Assembly: GCF_003862475.1 (NCBI RefSeq)
Contig: NZ_RRCO01000003.1
Coordinates: 310,001 to 374,000, forward strand
DNA: 64,000 nucleotides
Reading direction: 5' to 3'
DNA from: Lachnoanaerobaculum gingivalis
Lineage (GTDB): Bacteria > Bacillota > Clostridia > Lachnospirales > Lachnospiraceae
The notes below the pieces were generated by a model. The model made no database searches. It saw only the letters and a list, made by a program, of their open reading frames with translations, and was not told where the DNA came from. Of the stretch, positions 26,027 to 33,993 are shown in pieces. Position 1 is the first letter of the stretch. The number at the start of each line of letters is the position of its first letter. The position numbers were made by a program, and so were the translations under genes.

Positions 26027-27424
26027 CTATATATTTCTGAACACTATATTCGGACTGCCCTTATGCTCCAAATAATCTCTTGTAATAATAACTTTACCGA
26101 TGTTTTTATCTTTCGGTGTCTCATACATTATATCAAGCATAAACTCCTCTATAATGGAACGAAGTGCTCTTGCACCCGTATCCTTTTTCATGGCCTGCTC
26201 GGCAATCCAATCCATTGCATCATCATCAAATGAAAGCTCCACTTCATCCAACTCCAAAAGTCGCTTATACTGTTTCAAAATAGCATTCTTAGGCTCTATG
26301 AGGATTTTCTTGAAAGCTTCCTTATCAAGTTTTGAAAGTGTGCATATAACAGGTAATCTTCCTATAAACTCAGGTATCATACCGAATTTTCTGATATCCT
26401 CATTGGTTACCTTTGCATAGAGATTGTCATCATTATCATATTTGTCTTTAAGATCCGAGTTAAATCCCATGCTTGTATTCTTTTGAAGTCTTTCCTTTAT
26501 AATATCATCAAGTGCAGGGAAAGCTCCTCCACAGATAAAGAGTATATTATCCGTGTTTACAGTTTCCATGGGTGCCATGACATTCTTTTGATTTGTACCT
26601 ACAGGCACCTCAACCTTACTGCCTTCCAAGAGCTTTAAAAGTTCCTGTTGTACGCTCTCACCGCTTACATCTCTTGAATTGGTATTTTTCTTTTTTGCAA
26701 TCTTGTCTATCTCATCTATAAAAACAATACCGCATTCGGCCCTTTCCACATCATTACCTGCTGAAAGCAAAAGCTTTGATATAACACTTTCTATATCATC
26801 ACCTATATATCCGGCCTCGGTAAGAGAGGTGGCATCTGCTATAGCCAAAGGTACATTAAGAAGCTTTGCAAGAGTCTTTACCAGATAAGTCTTTCCGCTT
26901 CCTGTCGGTCCTATCATAAGGATGTTTGACTTATCAACTCTTGTTCCTTCCTTATCTTTGTCTAAAAATATTCTCTTGTAATGATTGTATACGGCAACCG
27001 AAATTATCCTCTTAGCCTGATCCTGACCTATTACATATTCATCCAACATTTCTTTTATCTTATGCGGCGCAGGTATATCCTTCATTGTAAAGAGCGGCTC
27101 TGTTCTCTTCTCATCCCTTTTCTTTACTCTGGCTCTTTCAGGTATGGGGTTCAAATTCATATTCGGTATTGTAAAGCTGCCAAGATCCACATTTTTTAAA
27201 TCATCCATATTGATTTTTGACATATTGGTAAGCTTACTCATATCCATACTCTGCATAGAGTTGAAGGTTTTTTGTATACAGTCAGGGCAGATATCTATAC
27301 CGCCCGGCATTGATATCATAGTACCGGTCTTTGATTCCGGTCTCCTGCACATATAACAAATTTTTTCATAATTATTATTTTTATCATCTTTATCGTTTTT
27401 ATTATAATCTATCTTGTCTTCCAT
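26027..27424 (-). CDS. clpX: ATP-dependent Clp protease ATP-binding subunit ClpX
   Basis: AAA+ unfoldase that feeds substrates to ClpP in the cytoplasm. The 465 residues start with a zinc-binding domain (CYMCRRP and ICPDC at about 19-50), then a linker longer than usual, and the ATPase core with Walker A GPTGSGKT, Walker B IVFIDEIDKI, the sensor region and FIGRLPV. The usual ClpX of about 410-430 residues lacks part of the Asn/Met-rich linker seen at 50-105. clpP and tig, its common neighbours, are not in this window; instead it heads a run with lspA and the CorC-like gene. Confidence 0.93.
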   Translation of the reverse strand: MEDKIDYNKNDKDDKNNNYEKICYMCRRPESKTGTMISMPGGIDICPDCIQKTFNSMQSMDMSKLTNMSKINMDDLKNVDLGSFTIPNMNLNPIPERARVKKRDEKRTEPLFTMKDIPAPHKIKEMLDEYVIGQDQAKRIISVAVYNHYKRIFLDKDKEGTRVDKSNILMIGPTGSGKTYLVKTLAKLLNVPLAIADATSLTEAGYIGDDIESVISKLLLSAGNDVERAECGIVFIDEIDKIAKKKNTNSRDVSGESVQQELLKLLEGSKVEVPVGTNQKNVMAPMETVNTDNILFICGGAFPALDDIIKERLQKNTSMGFNSDLKDKYDNDDNLYAKVTNEDIRKFGMIPEFIGRLPVICTLSKLDKEAFKKILIEPKNAILKQYKRLLELDEVELSFDDDAMDWIAEQAMKKDTGARALRSIIEEFMLDIMYETPKDKNIGKVIITRDYLEHKGSPNIVFRNI

Positions 27425-27470
27425 TTTTCCATTCCTAATGTTTCAAACAGTTTTATGTTATTCTAACACA

Positions 27471-27512
27471 AAAAGAAAAAATGTGCCATATTAGGGAAAT
27501 ACGGCACATTTT
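27471..27512 (-). terminator. Terminator of the amino-acid ABC transporter operon
   Basis: AAAATGTGCC and GGCACATTTT form a stem that continues with TAT/ATA pairs, followed on the minus strand by TTTTTTCTTTTT. It lies between glnQ-type gene and clpX. Confidence 0.8.
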
Positions 27513-27579
27513 ATGTTTATATTAAATTTTAGTCTTCCTTTGTGTTCCAAGTGATGCATTTGATCCGAGTGAAACTTTT

Positions 27580-28338
27580 TTATAAAACCTTACTTAGGAA
27601 GGTCTTCAATCTTTCATTTTTAGGATTTGTGAAGAATTCCTCCGGTGCATTCTCTTCCACAAACTCACCTTCATCAAGGAAAACCACTCTGTTTGCCACC
27701 TCTCTGGCAAAGCCCATCTCATGTGTTACCACTACCATGGTCATCTTCTGCTGCGCAAGATCCTTCATAACTGTAAGTACTTCTCCTACCATCTCTGGAT
27801 CAAGAGCTGAAGTAGGCTCATCAAAGAGCATTACATCAGGCTTCATGCAAAGTGCTCTGACTATAGCAACTCTTTGCTGCTGTCCGCCTGAAAGCTTTGA
27901 AGGATATTCATTCGCTCTGTCTGCAAGTCCTACCTTTTCCAAAAGACTCATCGCATACTCCGTTGCAGACTCTTCATCAACCCCCTGAAGCTTCATCGGG
28001 GCTATGATTAAATTCTTAAGCACTGTCATATGTGGGAAAAGATTAAACTGCTGAAAAACCATTCCCATTTTCTGACGGTGTAAATCTATATTTACATCTT
28101 TTTTGCATATGTCCGTGCCTTCAAACAATATCTCACCGCTGTTTGCTTCCTCAAGTCTGTTCAAGCATCTGAGAAATGTTGACTTACCCGAACCGGAAGG
28201 ACCGATAAGACATACTACATCTCCTTTATTTATATCCAGAGATATATCTTTAAGTACCTGCTTTTTATGAAAATGCTTGCTTAAGTTTCTTACTTCAATA
28301 AGTTTTTTACCTTCCACTTCTAGCCAACCTCCTCTCAA
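27580..28338 (-). CDS. Polar amino-acid ABC transporter, ATP-binding subunit
   Basis: ATPase of a polar amino-acid importer, 252 residues. Walker [11 protein letters not shown]-loop [12 protein letters not shown], signature LSGGQQQR, Walker [13 protein letters not shown] and the H-loop THEMGFA are all intact and in order, in the GlnQ/HisP/ArtM subclass. The coding region overlaps the permease gene by 32 bases if the first ATG is used; a start at the later Met-free region is not evident, so coupling is likely. Third and last gene of the transporter operon. Confidence 0.92.
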   Translation of the reverse strand: MRGGWLEVEGKKLIEVRNLSKHFHKKQVLKDISLDINKGDVVCLIGPSGSGKSTFLRCLNRLEEANSGEILFEGTDICKKDVNIDLHRQKMGMVFQQFNLFPHMTVLKNLIIAPMKLQGVDEESATEYAMSLLEKVGLADRANEYPSKLSGGQQQRVAIVRALCMKPDVMLFDEPTSALDPEMVGEVLTVMKDLAQQKMTMVVVTHEMGFAREVANRVVFLDEGEFVEENAPEEFFTNPKNERLKTFLSKVL

Positions 28339-28999
28339 GTAATTTTACCAAATAGCTGAACAGCATTACCATGATAAGATAGAGTAGAGCAACTGCAAGG
28401 AAAGGCATCATTGCCGAATATGTTTTGCTTCTTATAACATCTCCCGCCTTTGTAAGATCATCCAAAGCAATATAACTTGCTACCGAGGTCTCCTTCATCA
28501 AAACTATAAACTCGTTTGCAAGAGTAGGCAATGTATTCTTTATAACCTGTGGCATTATTATATTTATCATTGTTTGAGGATAACTAAATCCCAAACTTCT
28601 TCCGGCTTCCATTTGTCCTTTCGGTACTGAGTTTATACCTGAACGGAATATTTCCGCCTGATACGCTCCCGAGTTTATACCGAATGCAAGTATTGCGGCA
28701 AAGCTTTTATCTATTCTTACAGAACTGAATATAACAAAGTATATTATAAGGAGCTGAACAACTACAGGTGTTCCTCTGATTACTGTAAGATAAATATTGC
28801 AAAGGAAGTTTAAAAACTTCAACTTCTTTGTATTATCGTATATATTTCTTACAACAGCCACTCCAAACCCCAGTATAAAACCAAGGATTACGGCAAAAAA
28901 TGTAATCTTTAATGTGACGGCAAGTCCGTTTATGAGTAAAAGCCATCTGTTATCCGTTATAAAATTTAAAATAAATTGTGATTTTAACTCTTCAAACAT
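28307..28999 (-). CDS. Polar amino-acid ABC transporter, permease subunit
   Basis: Inner-membrane permease of the HisMQ family with about five hydrophobic helices and the EAA-type loop [30 protein letters not shown] that docks the ATPase. The start at 28999 is chosen because it follows the stop of the binding-protein gene by one base with AAGG upstream; an upstream ATG at 29026 would lie inside that gene. Only one permease is encoded, so the transporter probably works with a homodimer of it. Confidence 0.9.
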   Translation of the reverse strand: MFEELKSQFILNFITDNRWLLLINGLAVTLKITFFAVILGFILGFGVAVVRNIYDNTKKLKFLNFLCNIYLTVIRGTPVVVQLLIIYFVIFSSVRIDKSFAAILAFGINSGAYQAEIFRSGINSVPKGQMEAGRSLGFSYPQTMINIIMPQVIKNTLPTLANEFIVLMKETSVASYIALDDLTKAGDVIRSKTYSAMMPFLAVALLYLIMVMLFSYLVKLLERRLARSGR

Positions 29000-29000
29000 A

Positions 29001-29804
29001 TTAATTAGCCTTGATATATTTTGCAATAATACTGTCCACTGTTCCGTCAGCCTTTAACTCTGAAAGCGCCTTGTTAACCGCATCTGAAAGTGCTGTATTA
29101 CCTTTTTTGATTGCAATGGCATATTCTTCTTCTGCATATGCCTCATCTAAAGTCTTAAGTCCGCTTGTCTCTTCAACAAACTTCTTTGCCACCTCGCTGT
29201 CGATAACTACCGCATCTATCTTTCCCTGGCTGAGTGCCTGAACTGCATCCATACCCTTTGCATATCTCTCAACAGTTGCATCCTTTATGTCACTTACTAA
29301 AATATCACCTGTAGTACCTGTCTGTACACCGAGTGTCTTGCCTTCAAGATCCGCACCTGAAGCTATAGTAGAGTCATCTTTTACAATAATAAGCTGCTTT
29401 GATGTTGTATATGTATCTGAAAAATCAACGCTCTGCTTTCTCTCATCTGTAGCAGAGATACCTGCAATACCTACATCCGCCTTACCTGATGTTACCTCAA
29501 GGATAACGGAATCAAACGCTATATCCTCCACTTCAACTTCAAGTCCGAGCTTACTTGCTATAGCATCAGCAATCTCCATATCAATACCTACAATCTTATC
29601 ACCGTCGTGGTACTCATATGGTGGGAACTCCGCATTTGTTGCCACTATAAGTTTTCCTGACTGTATAGTTTTTACTTCTCCTGAAGCTGTATCTCCCGCA
29701 CTCTCATTTGCAGCTTTTGTTTCGGCAGTCTTTGCACCGCCACATGCCACCAAACTTGTTGCCATAAATCCTGATATAACCAATGCTAATATTTTCTTCT
29801 TCAT
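29001..29804 (-). CDS. Amino-acid-binding lipoprotein of the ABC transporter
   Basis: Extracellular substrate-binding protein, 267 residues from the ATG at 29804, which has GGAGG five bases upstream. The N-terminus is a lipoprotein signal with the lipobox LVAC around residue 20, so it is tethered to the membrane. The SBP family 3 pattern is clear: GIDMEIADAIASKLG, GKADVGIAGISATDERK, VDFSDTYTTSKQ and GVQTGTTGD. The ligand is probably a basic or polar amino acid or cystine; sequence alone does not decide. Confidence 0.92.
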   Translation of the reverse strand: MKKKILALVISGFMATSLVACGGAKTAETKAANESAGDTASGEVKTIQSGKLIVATNAEFPPYEYHDGDKIVGIDMEIADAIASKLGLEVEVEDIAFDSVILEVTSGKADVGIAGISATDERKQSVDFSDTYTTSKQLIIVKDDSTIASGADLEGKTLGVQTGTTGDILVSDIKDATVERYAKGMDAVQALSQGKIDAVVIDSEVAKKFVEETSGLKTLDEAYAEEEYAIAIKKGNTALSDAVNKALSELKADGTVDSIIAKYIKAN

Positions 29805-29833
29805 AATATCCTCCATTTGTATATTTACCAATC

Positions 29834-29877
29834 ACTATTGCATAATAATACACTCTTTTTTATAAGAATGCAATAGT
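29834..29877 (-). promoter_or_regulatory. Promoter of the ABC operon embraced by a perfect inverted repeat
   Basis: On the minus strand TTGCAT (29868-29873), 17 bases, TATTAT (29845-29850). ACTATTGCAT (29834-29843) and ATGCAATAGT (29868-29877) are perfect 10-base arms: one covers the -35, the other lies just past the -10. This is a good operator candidate for a repressor of the transporter. Confidence 0.65.
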
Positions 29878-29901
29878 ATTTTTTAAATCAACACAGGAAA
29901 A

Positions 29902-29967
29902 GACTCTAACTCTGTATTTTTATAAGGTTATAATCCTAACCATAATAGTCCATACAAAATTAGAGTC
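29902..29967. other. Nested inverted-repeat element between the HPr-like gene and the ABC operon
   Basis: Three concentric perfect stems: GACTCTAA/TTAGAGTC (29902-29909 with 29960-29967), TGTAT/ATACA (29913-29917 with 29952-29956) and GGTTA/TAACC (29926-29930 with 29937-29941). The T run after it on the minus strand is weak, so it is not a standard terminator. Could be an attenuator, a small RNA or a short palindromic repeat. Confidence 0.55.
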
Positions 29968-30014
29968 CTAAATCCCAGCGTTTCATACCCCATAAATGCA
30001 ATATATTTCTCAGC

Positions 30015-30275
30015 TTATACTGCTGCTGAAGTCAAATATTTTTCCATCTCGTTCACGGCATGTTCTTCATCATTACCGTCTGCTGATATGTATACCTCTT
30101 TGCCATCACCAAACTTCAATGTCATCATGCCCATGATACTTTTTGCATTTACTTTTTTAGTACCACTTTCAACATAAATCCTGCTTTCAAACTGGCTGGC
30201 CACCTGTACTAGCATAGCTACCGGTCTGGCTTCAGTTTTTGCATCAATTGCAACCTTAACTGACTTCCTAACCAT
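30015..30275 (-). CDS. HPr-like (Crh-type) regulatory protein with Glu at position 15
   Basis: An 86-residue HPr-fold protein. Position 15, His in HPr of the phosphotransferase system, is Glu (AKTEARPVA), so it cannot accept phosphate from enzyme I. Ser46, the HPr kinase site, is kept in KSIMGMM. This is the pattern of Crh-like proteins, which act only in catabolite regulation through CcpA, although Bacillus Crh has Gln at 15. It overlaps whiA by 8 bases and shares the locus with hprK, the enzyme that would phosphorylate Ser46. A role in carbon-source sensing or wall growth follows from the family, not from direct evidence. Confidence 0.85.
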   Translation of the reverse strand: MVRKSVKVAIDAKTEARPVAMLVQVASQFESRIYVESGTKKVNAKSIMGMMTLKFGDGKEVYISADGNDEEHAVNEMEKYLTSAAV

Positions 30276-31230
30276 TTTCTCTCCTTACTTGTTCTCTTAA
30301 CTGGCTTGCGATGTTTGAGAGTTTACGCAACCTATGATTAACCCCACTTTTCCCGAGCTGTGGACTAATCATTTTTCCAAGTTCCACCAATGAAGCATCA
30401 GGATTTTCCAGTCTGGCATTGGCTACCGCCTCCAGATTTGATGTCAATTTATCAAGTCCCATCATCTCTTTAATAAGTTGTATATCCTCAAGTTGAGAAA
30501 GTGATGCAGAAACCGTTTTATTGATATTTGCAGTCTCGCAATTCACTTTTCGATTTACATCGTTTCGCATTCCTTTTAAGATTCGAATATTTTCGAAACT
30601 CATAAGCGATGTAGGCGCTTCCATCAGACCAAGTGCCAATGATATTTGCTCACTGTCCTTTATGTATACTACATAAGCTTTTTTTCTTACAGTAATTTTA
30701 GGTAATAATGACAAGTCTTCCATCAATTCCTTTAAAAAAAGTGCATCATCCATAGTTGAACATACAATCTCCAGATGATATCCTTTTTCGGGATCCGTTA
30801 TTGAGCCCGAGGACAGAAACGCTCCTCTAAAGAAGGCCTTTTTACAACACGAATTCAGTAAGACCGTATTACTGCCAAGCGGCAAATCGTCTACCAACTC
30901 TTGATTTTTAAGAAGCTTTATAGCTTTAAGCACCTCTTTGGCCTCTGCAGCGTCTACAATACTTACAGAATATAGGCGCTTACGTTTCACCAAAGTACTA
31001 TTGCTTATCACTACATCTGTATTTATATTAAATGTTTTTTTTATTAATGTAAAGTACTTTCTGGCAAGTCCTGAAAATTCAGTGTTTATTTTTAAAGACA
31101 ATTCACCATTTTGTGATAAAGAAACAGTACCAATGAAGTAAACAATTGCCAAAATTTCTGCAAGTATGCAATGCCTAACCGTAGGAATTATCCTTGCAAT
31201 TTCATTTTTCACTTCTGAAGAAAATGTCAT
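30268..31230 (-). CDS. whiA: DNA-binding protein WhiA
   Basis: A 320-residue WhiA protein: an N-terminal LAGLIDADG-like domain (FSSEVKNEIARI start, FFRGAFLSSGSITDPEKGYHLEI block) and a C-terminal helix-turn-helix region (around ANARLENPDASLVELGKMI and SGVNHRLRKLSNIA). In Firmicutes it influences chromosome segregation and cell division. GGAG sits five bases upstream of the start. It lies in the common Gram-positive order rapZ-whiA-HPr-like; the usual yvcK/mgfK gene between rapZ and whiA is absent here. Confidence 0.92.
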   Translation of the reverse strand: MTFSSEVKNEIARIIPTVRHCILAEILAIVYFIGTVSLSQNGELSLKINTEFSGLARKYFTLIKKTFNINTDVVISNSTLVKRKRLYSVSIVDAAEAKEVLKAIKLLKNQELVDDLPLGSNTVLLNSCCKKAFFRGAFLSSGSITDPEKGYHLEIVCSTMDDALFLKELMEDLSLLPKITVRKKAYVVYIKDSEQISLALGLMEAPTSLMSFENIRILKGMRNDVNRKVNCETANINKTVSASLSQLEDIQLIKEMMGLDKLTSNLEAVANARLENPDASLVELGKMISPQLGKSGVNHRLRKLSNIASQLREQVRRENG

Positions 31231-31238
31231 CCGCTCTC

Positions 31239-32114
31239 CTATCTTTGTGAAATTCTTGAAATATTTTTGCCCATATCTCTGTGTTCCAGTCTGACACCGA
31301 TACCCTCAATATTATCAAGTCTTTCTTTAATAGCCGCCGCAATAGCTACCGAACGATGTTGTCCGCCTGTACAACCTATACCTATTACCAAAGCGCTCTT
31401 ACCCTCATCAATATATCTGGGTATCAAAAATTTAATCATATCATCAAGCTTATCAAGAAAAATATCCGCATCATTATTTGAGAATACATAATCGGAAACT
31501 TCCTTGTCTTCACCGGTTTTCAGCCTGAGCTTTTGATCGTAAAAAGGATTAGGTAAAAATCTTACATCAAATAAAAGATCGGGATCATCAGGTATACCGT
31601 ACATATATCCGAATGAAAGCACTGTAACAAAAAGATTATTAAAAGACTTTCCGTCAACATAGATTTTTTTAAGTTCCTGTTTCAACTCTTTAGTCAAAAA
31701 TCTGCCTGTATCAAGTATTCTGTCCGCCCTCTCTCTTAAAAATGCCAATCTTTCTCTCTCAAGATTTATTCCGTCTATAAGTCTGCCCTCTACAGCTAAA
31801 GGATGATTTCTTCTGGTCTCTTTATATCTCTTTATCAATGTTTCATCATCCGCATCAAGAAAGAGAATTTCCATATTGATTTTTTTATGGCTAAGTTCAT
31901 CAAATACTTCCTGTAAGCCGTTAAGTCCGCTTCTGATATCAATACCCAGAGCTATACCCTTCATACCTCTTTCGGATTCGATTGTAAGATCTACAAAGTT
32001 TAACAAAAGTTCCAACGGCAAATTGTCGACACAGTAATATCCGAAATCCTCAAACATCTTTAATGCAACAGTCTTACCTGAACCGGACATTCCTGTTACA
32101 ATTATCATCTTCAT
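31239..32114 (-). CDS. rapZ: RNase adapter protein RapZ (YvcJ family)
   Basis: Nucleotide-binding protein of 291 residues. Walker A GMSGSGKT is at the very N-terminus; the family marks DNLPLELL, DADDETLIKRYKETRRNHPL and the C-terminal IGCTGGQHRSVAIA are all present. In E. coli RapZ controls GlmZ/glmS; in Firmicutes YvcJ affects competence and binds nucleotides, so the exact role here is uncertain. Starts one base after the murB stop. Confidence 0.93.
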   Translation of the reverse strand: MKMIIVTGMSGSGKTVALKMFEDFGYYCVDNLPLELLLNFVDLTIESERGMKGIALGIDIRSGLNGLQEVFDELSHKKINMEILFLDADDETLIKRYKETRRNHPLAVEGRLIDGINLERERLAFLRERADRILDTGRFLTKELKQELKKIYVDGKSFNNLFVTVLSFGYMYGIPDDPDLLFDVRFLPNPFYDQKLRLKTGEDKEVSDYVFSNNDADIFLDKLDDMIKFLIPRYIDEGKSALVIGIGCTGGQHRSVAIAAAIKERLDNIEGIGVRLEHRDMGKNISRISQR

Positions 32115-32115
32115 A

Positions 32116-33003
32116 TCAAATCATCCTTACTTCACATTCAAGTTTTACACCGAACTTTTCATCCACTTCTCTCTTTATATGTTCTATCAGCTTCTTTATA
32201 TCATCAGATGAGGCATTGTCATAATTTATTACAAAACCGCAGTGTTTTTGAGATACTGCGGCACCTCCGAGTCTGAAGCCTCTAAGTCCGGCATCATCTA
32301 TAAGTTTACCTGCAAAATACCCTTCCGGTCTCTTAAATGTAGAACCTGCACTGGGATACTCCAGCGGCTGTTTTTCACTTCTCCTGTTGTTTAAATCCTC
32401 TATTTGTGCTCTTATTTCATCCCTATTGCCATACACAAGTTTAAGCTTTGCAGCCAGTACTATTTCATTATTTGCTAAAATGTTACTCTTTCTGTAACCT
32501 AGGTCAAGTTCTGAAACAACTTTCCATTTAATGCTTCCGTCAGGGCAAAGCACCTTTACTTCCATCAGCACATTTGACATTTCTCCGCCATAGGCACCTG
32601 CATTCATTACTATCGCGCCGCCAAGGCTTCCCGGTATACCGCAGGCAAATTCAAAGCCTGTAAGTGAATTTTCCATAGCATAATCACTTATCTTATCAAG
32701 TCCCACTCCGGCACCTGCTTCTATAATATTGCCCTCATGTGTAATACTGTTATTCAAGCCGACCGTGGAGATAATCACTCCGTCATAGCCTTTGTCATCC
32801 GCCAGTATATTGCTGCCTTTTCCAAAAATATAATATTTTAAGTTTCCTCTCTTTATTATATCCATACACAGGCTCAGTTCTTCCTCAGTGACAGGAGTGA
32901 GAAAATAATCACACTCTCCTCCTACTTTAAAAGTAGTATGCTTTTTTAACAATTCACCGGTTTTGCAATTTTCACCAAGGATACTTTTAAAATCCATCTG
33001 CAT
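32116..33003 (-). CDS. murB: UDP-N-acetylenolpyruvoylglucosamine reductase
   Basis: FAD- and NADPH-dependent enzyme that forms UDP-MurNAc in peptidoglycan synthesis. From the chosen start there are 295 residues with FGKGSNILADDKGYDG, the CGIPGSLGGAIVMNAGAYGGE motif and the C-terminal PSAGSTFKRPEG (catalytic Ser) and AAVSQKHCGFVIN blocks; this is the short, type IIb MurB. The ATG at 33003 is preferred because GGAG lies five bases upstream; the open frame reaches 33084 but would then overlap hprK by 55 bases. Confidence 0.94.
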   Translation of the reverse strand: MQMDFKSILGENCKTGELLKKHTTFKVGGECDYFLTPVTEEELSLCMDIIKRGNLKYYIFGKGSNILADDKGYDGVIISTVGLNNSITHEGNIIEAGAGVGLDKISDYAMENSLTGFEFACGIPGSLGGAIVMNAGAYGGEMSNVLMEVKVLCPDGSIKWKVVSELDLGYRKSNILANNEIVLAAKLKLVYGNRDEIRAQIEDLNNRRSEKQPLEYPSAGSTFKRPEGYFAGKLIDDAGLRGFRLGGAAVSQKHCGFVINYDNASSDDIKKLIEHIKREVDEKFGVKLECEVRMI

Positions 33004-33028
33004 TTTGTCTCCGCTACTATTTTTAATA

Positions 33029-33958
33029 TCAATCTTTTCCGGCCATATTTGCCTGTACTCTGTTGTAGAGTTCCTTTGCCGCATTGTATCCCATCTGCTT
33101 CTGTCTGTGATTTACAGCCGCGGTTTCTACAATGATTGCCAGGTTTCTACCGGGTCTTACAGGTAAAACATGACATACCACCTTGTTTCCCAAGTACTCT
33201 ATATAATTATCCTCAAGTCCGAGTCTGTCATAGTCCTTATTTTTTACCCAATCTTCAAGCTGTATCACAAGATCAATTGACTGGGTATCCTTAACACTGA
33301 GTACACCGAATAACGCCTTTACATCTATAATTCCTATTCCTCTAAGCTCAATAAAGTGCTTTGTTATATCAGGTGCCGTTCCTACCAAAGTCTGCTGTGA
33401 AACCTTTCTGATTTCCACAACGTCATCAGATACAAGTCTGTGACCTCTCTTTACAAGCTCAAGAGCCGCCTCACTCTTTCCGATACCGCTGTCTCCGGTT
33501 ATAAGTACTCCTTCACCGTATACATCAACCAAAACACCATGTATTGAAATCACCGGAGCCAATTGTACATTAAGCCATCTTACAAGCTCTGAGGTAATAT
33601 AAGTTGTAGACTGTTCAATACCGAGACATGGCACACCATAATGTACACAGTAAGAGATCATATCCTCATCCGGCTTTATTCCTCTTGCATATAGTACACA
33701 TGGAACCTTATATGAAAGCAACTTATCATAAGTTTCCTTTCTCTTTTCGTCATTTAATGTCTGAATAAATGCGTTCTCCACATTACCTATTATCTGTACT
33801 CTTTCACTGTCAAAATGATCAAAGAAACCTGCCAGCTGTAATGCCGGTCTGTTTATATCAGGATGCTTCAATATTATAGATTCCGTATCTATATCCGGTG
33901 TAAAGTTTTCCAGATTCAAATCCTTTATAAGTTCCTTGATTGTTACGTTTTCTCCCAT
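33029..33958 (-). CDS. hprK: HPr kinase/phosphorylase
   Basis: Bifunctional enzyme that phosphorylates or dephosphorylates Ser46 of HPr-type proteins to set carbon catabolite repression. The protein has the P-loop GDSGIGKSE, the nearby VSDDVVEIRK, and the HprK signature in the LRGIGIIDVKALFGV region. Start at 33958 is preferred since AGGAGG lies five bases upstream; an in-frame ATG at 33973 also has a G-rich site and would add five residues. The target encoded in the same cluster is the HPr-like protein at 30015. Confidence 0.95.
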   Translation of the reverse strand: MGENVTIKELIKDLNLENFTPDIDTESIILKHPDINRPALQLAGFFDHFDSERVQIIGNVENAFIQTLNDEKRKETYDKLLSYKVPCVLYARGIKPDEDMISYCVHYGVPCLGIEQSTTYITSELVRWLNVQLAPVISIHGVLVDVYGEGVLITGDSGIGKSEAALELVKRGHRLVSDDVVEIRKVSQQTLVGTAPDITKHFIELRGIGIIDVKALFGVLSVKDTQSIDLVIQLEDWVKNKDYDRLGLEDNYIEYLGNKVVCHVLPVRPGRNLAIIVETAAVNHRQKQMGYNAAKELYNRVQANMAGKD

Positions 33959-33993
33959 AGTACCTCCTATCATGATTCCCCCTATCTTAAGAC

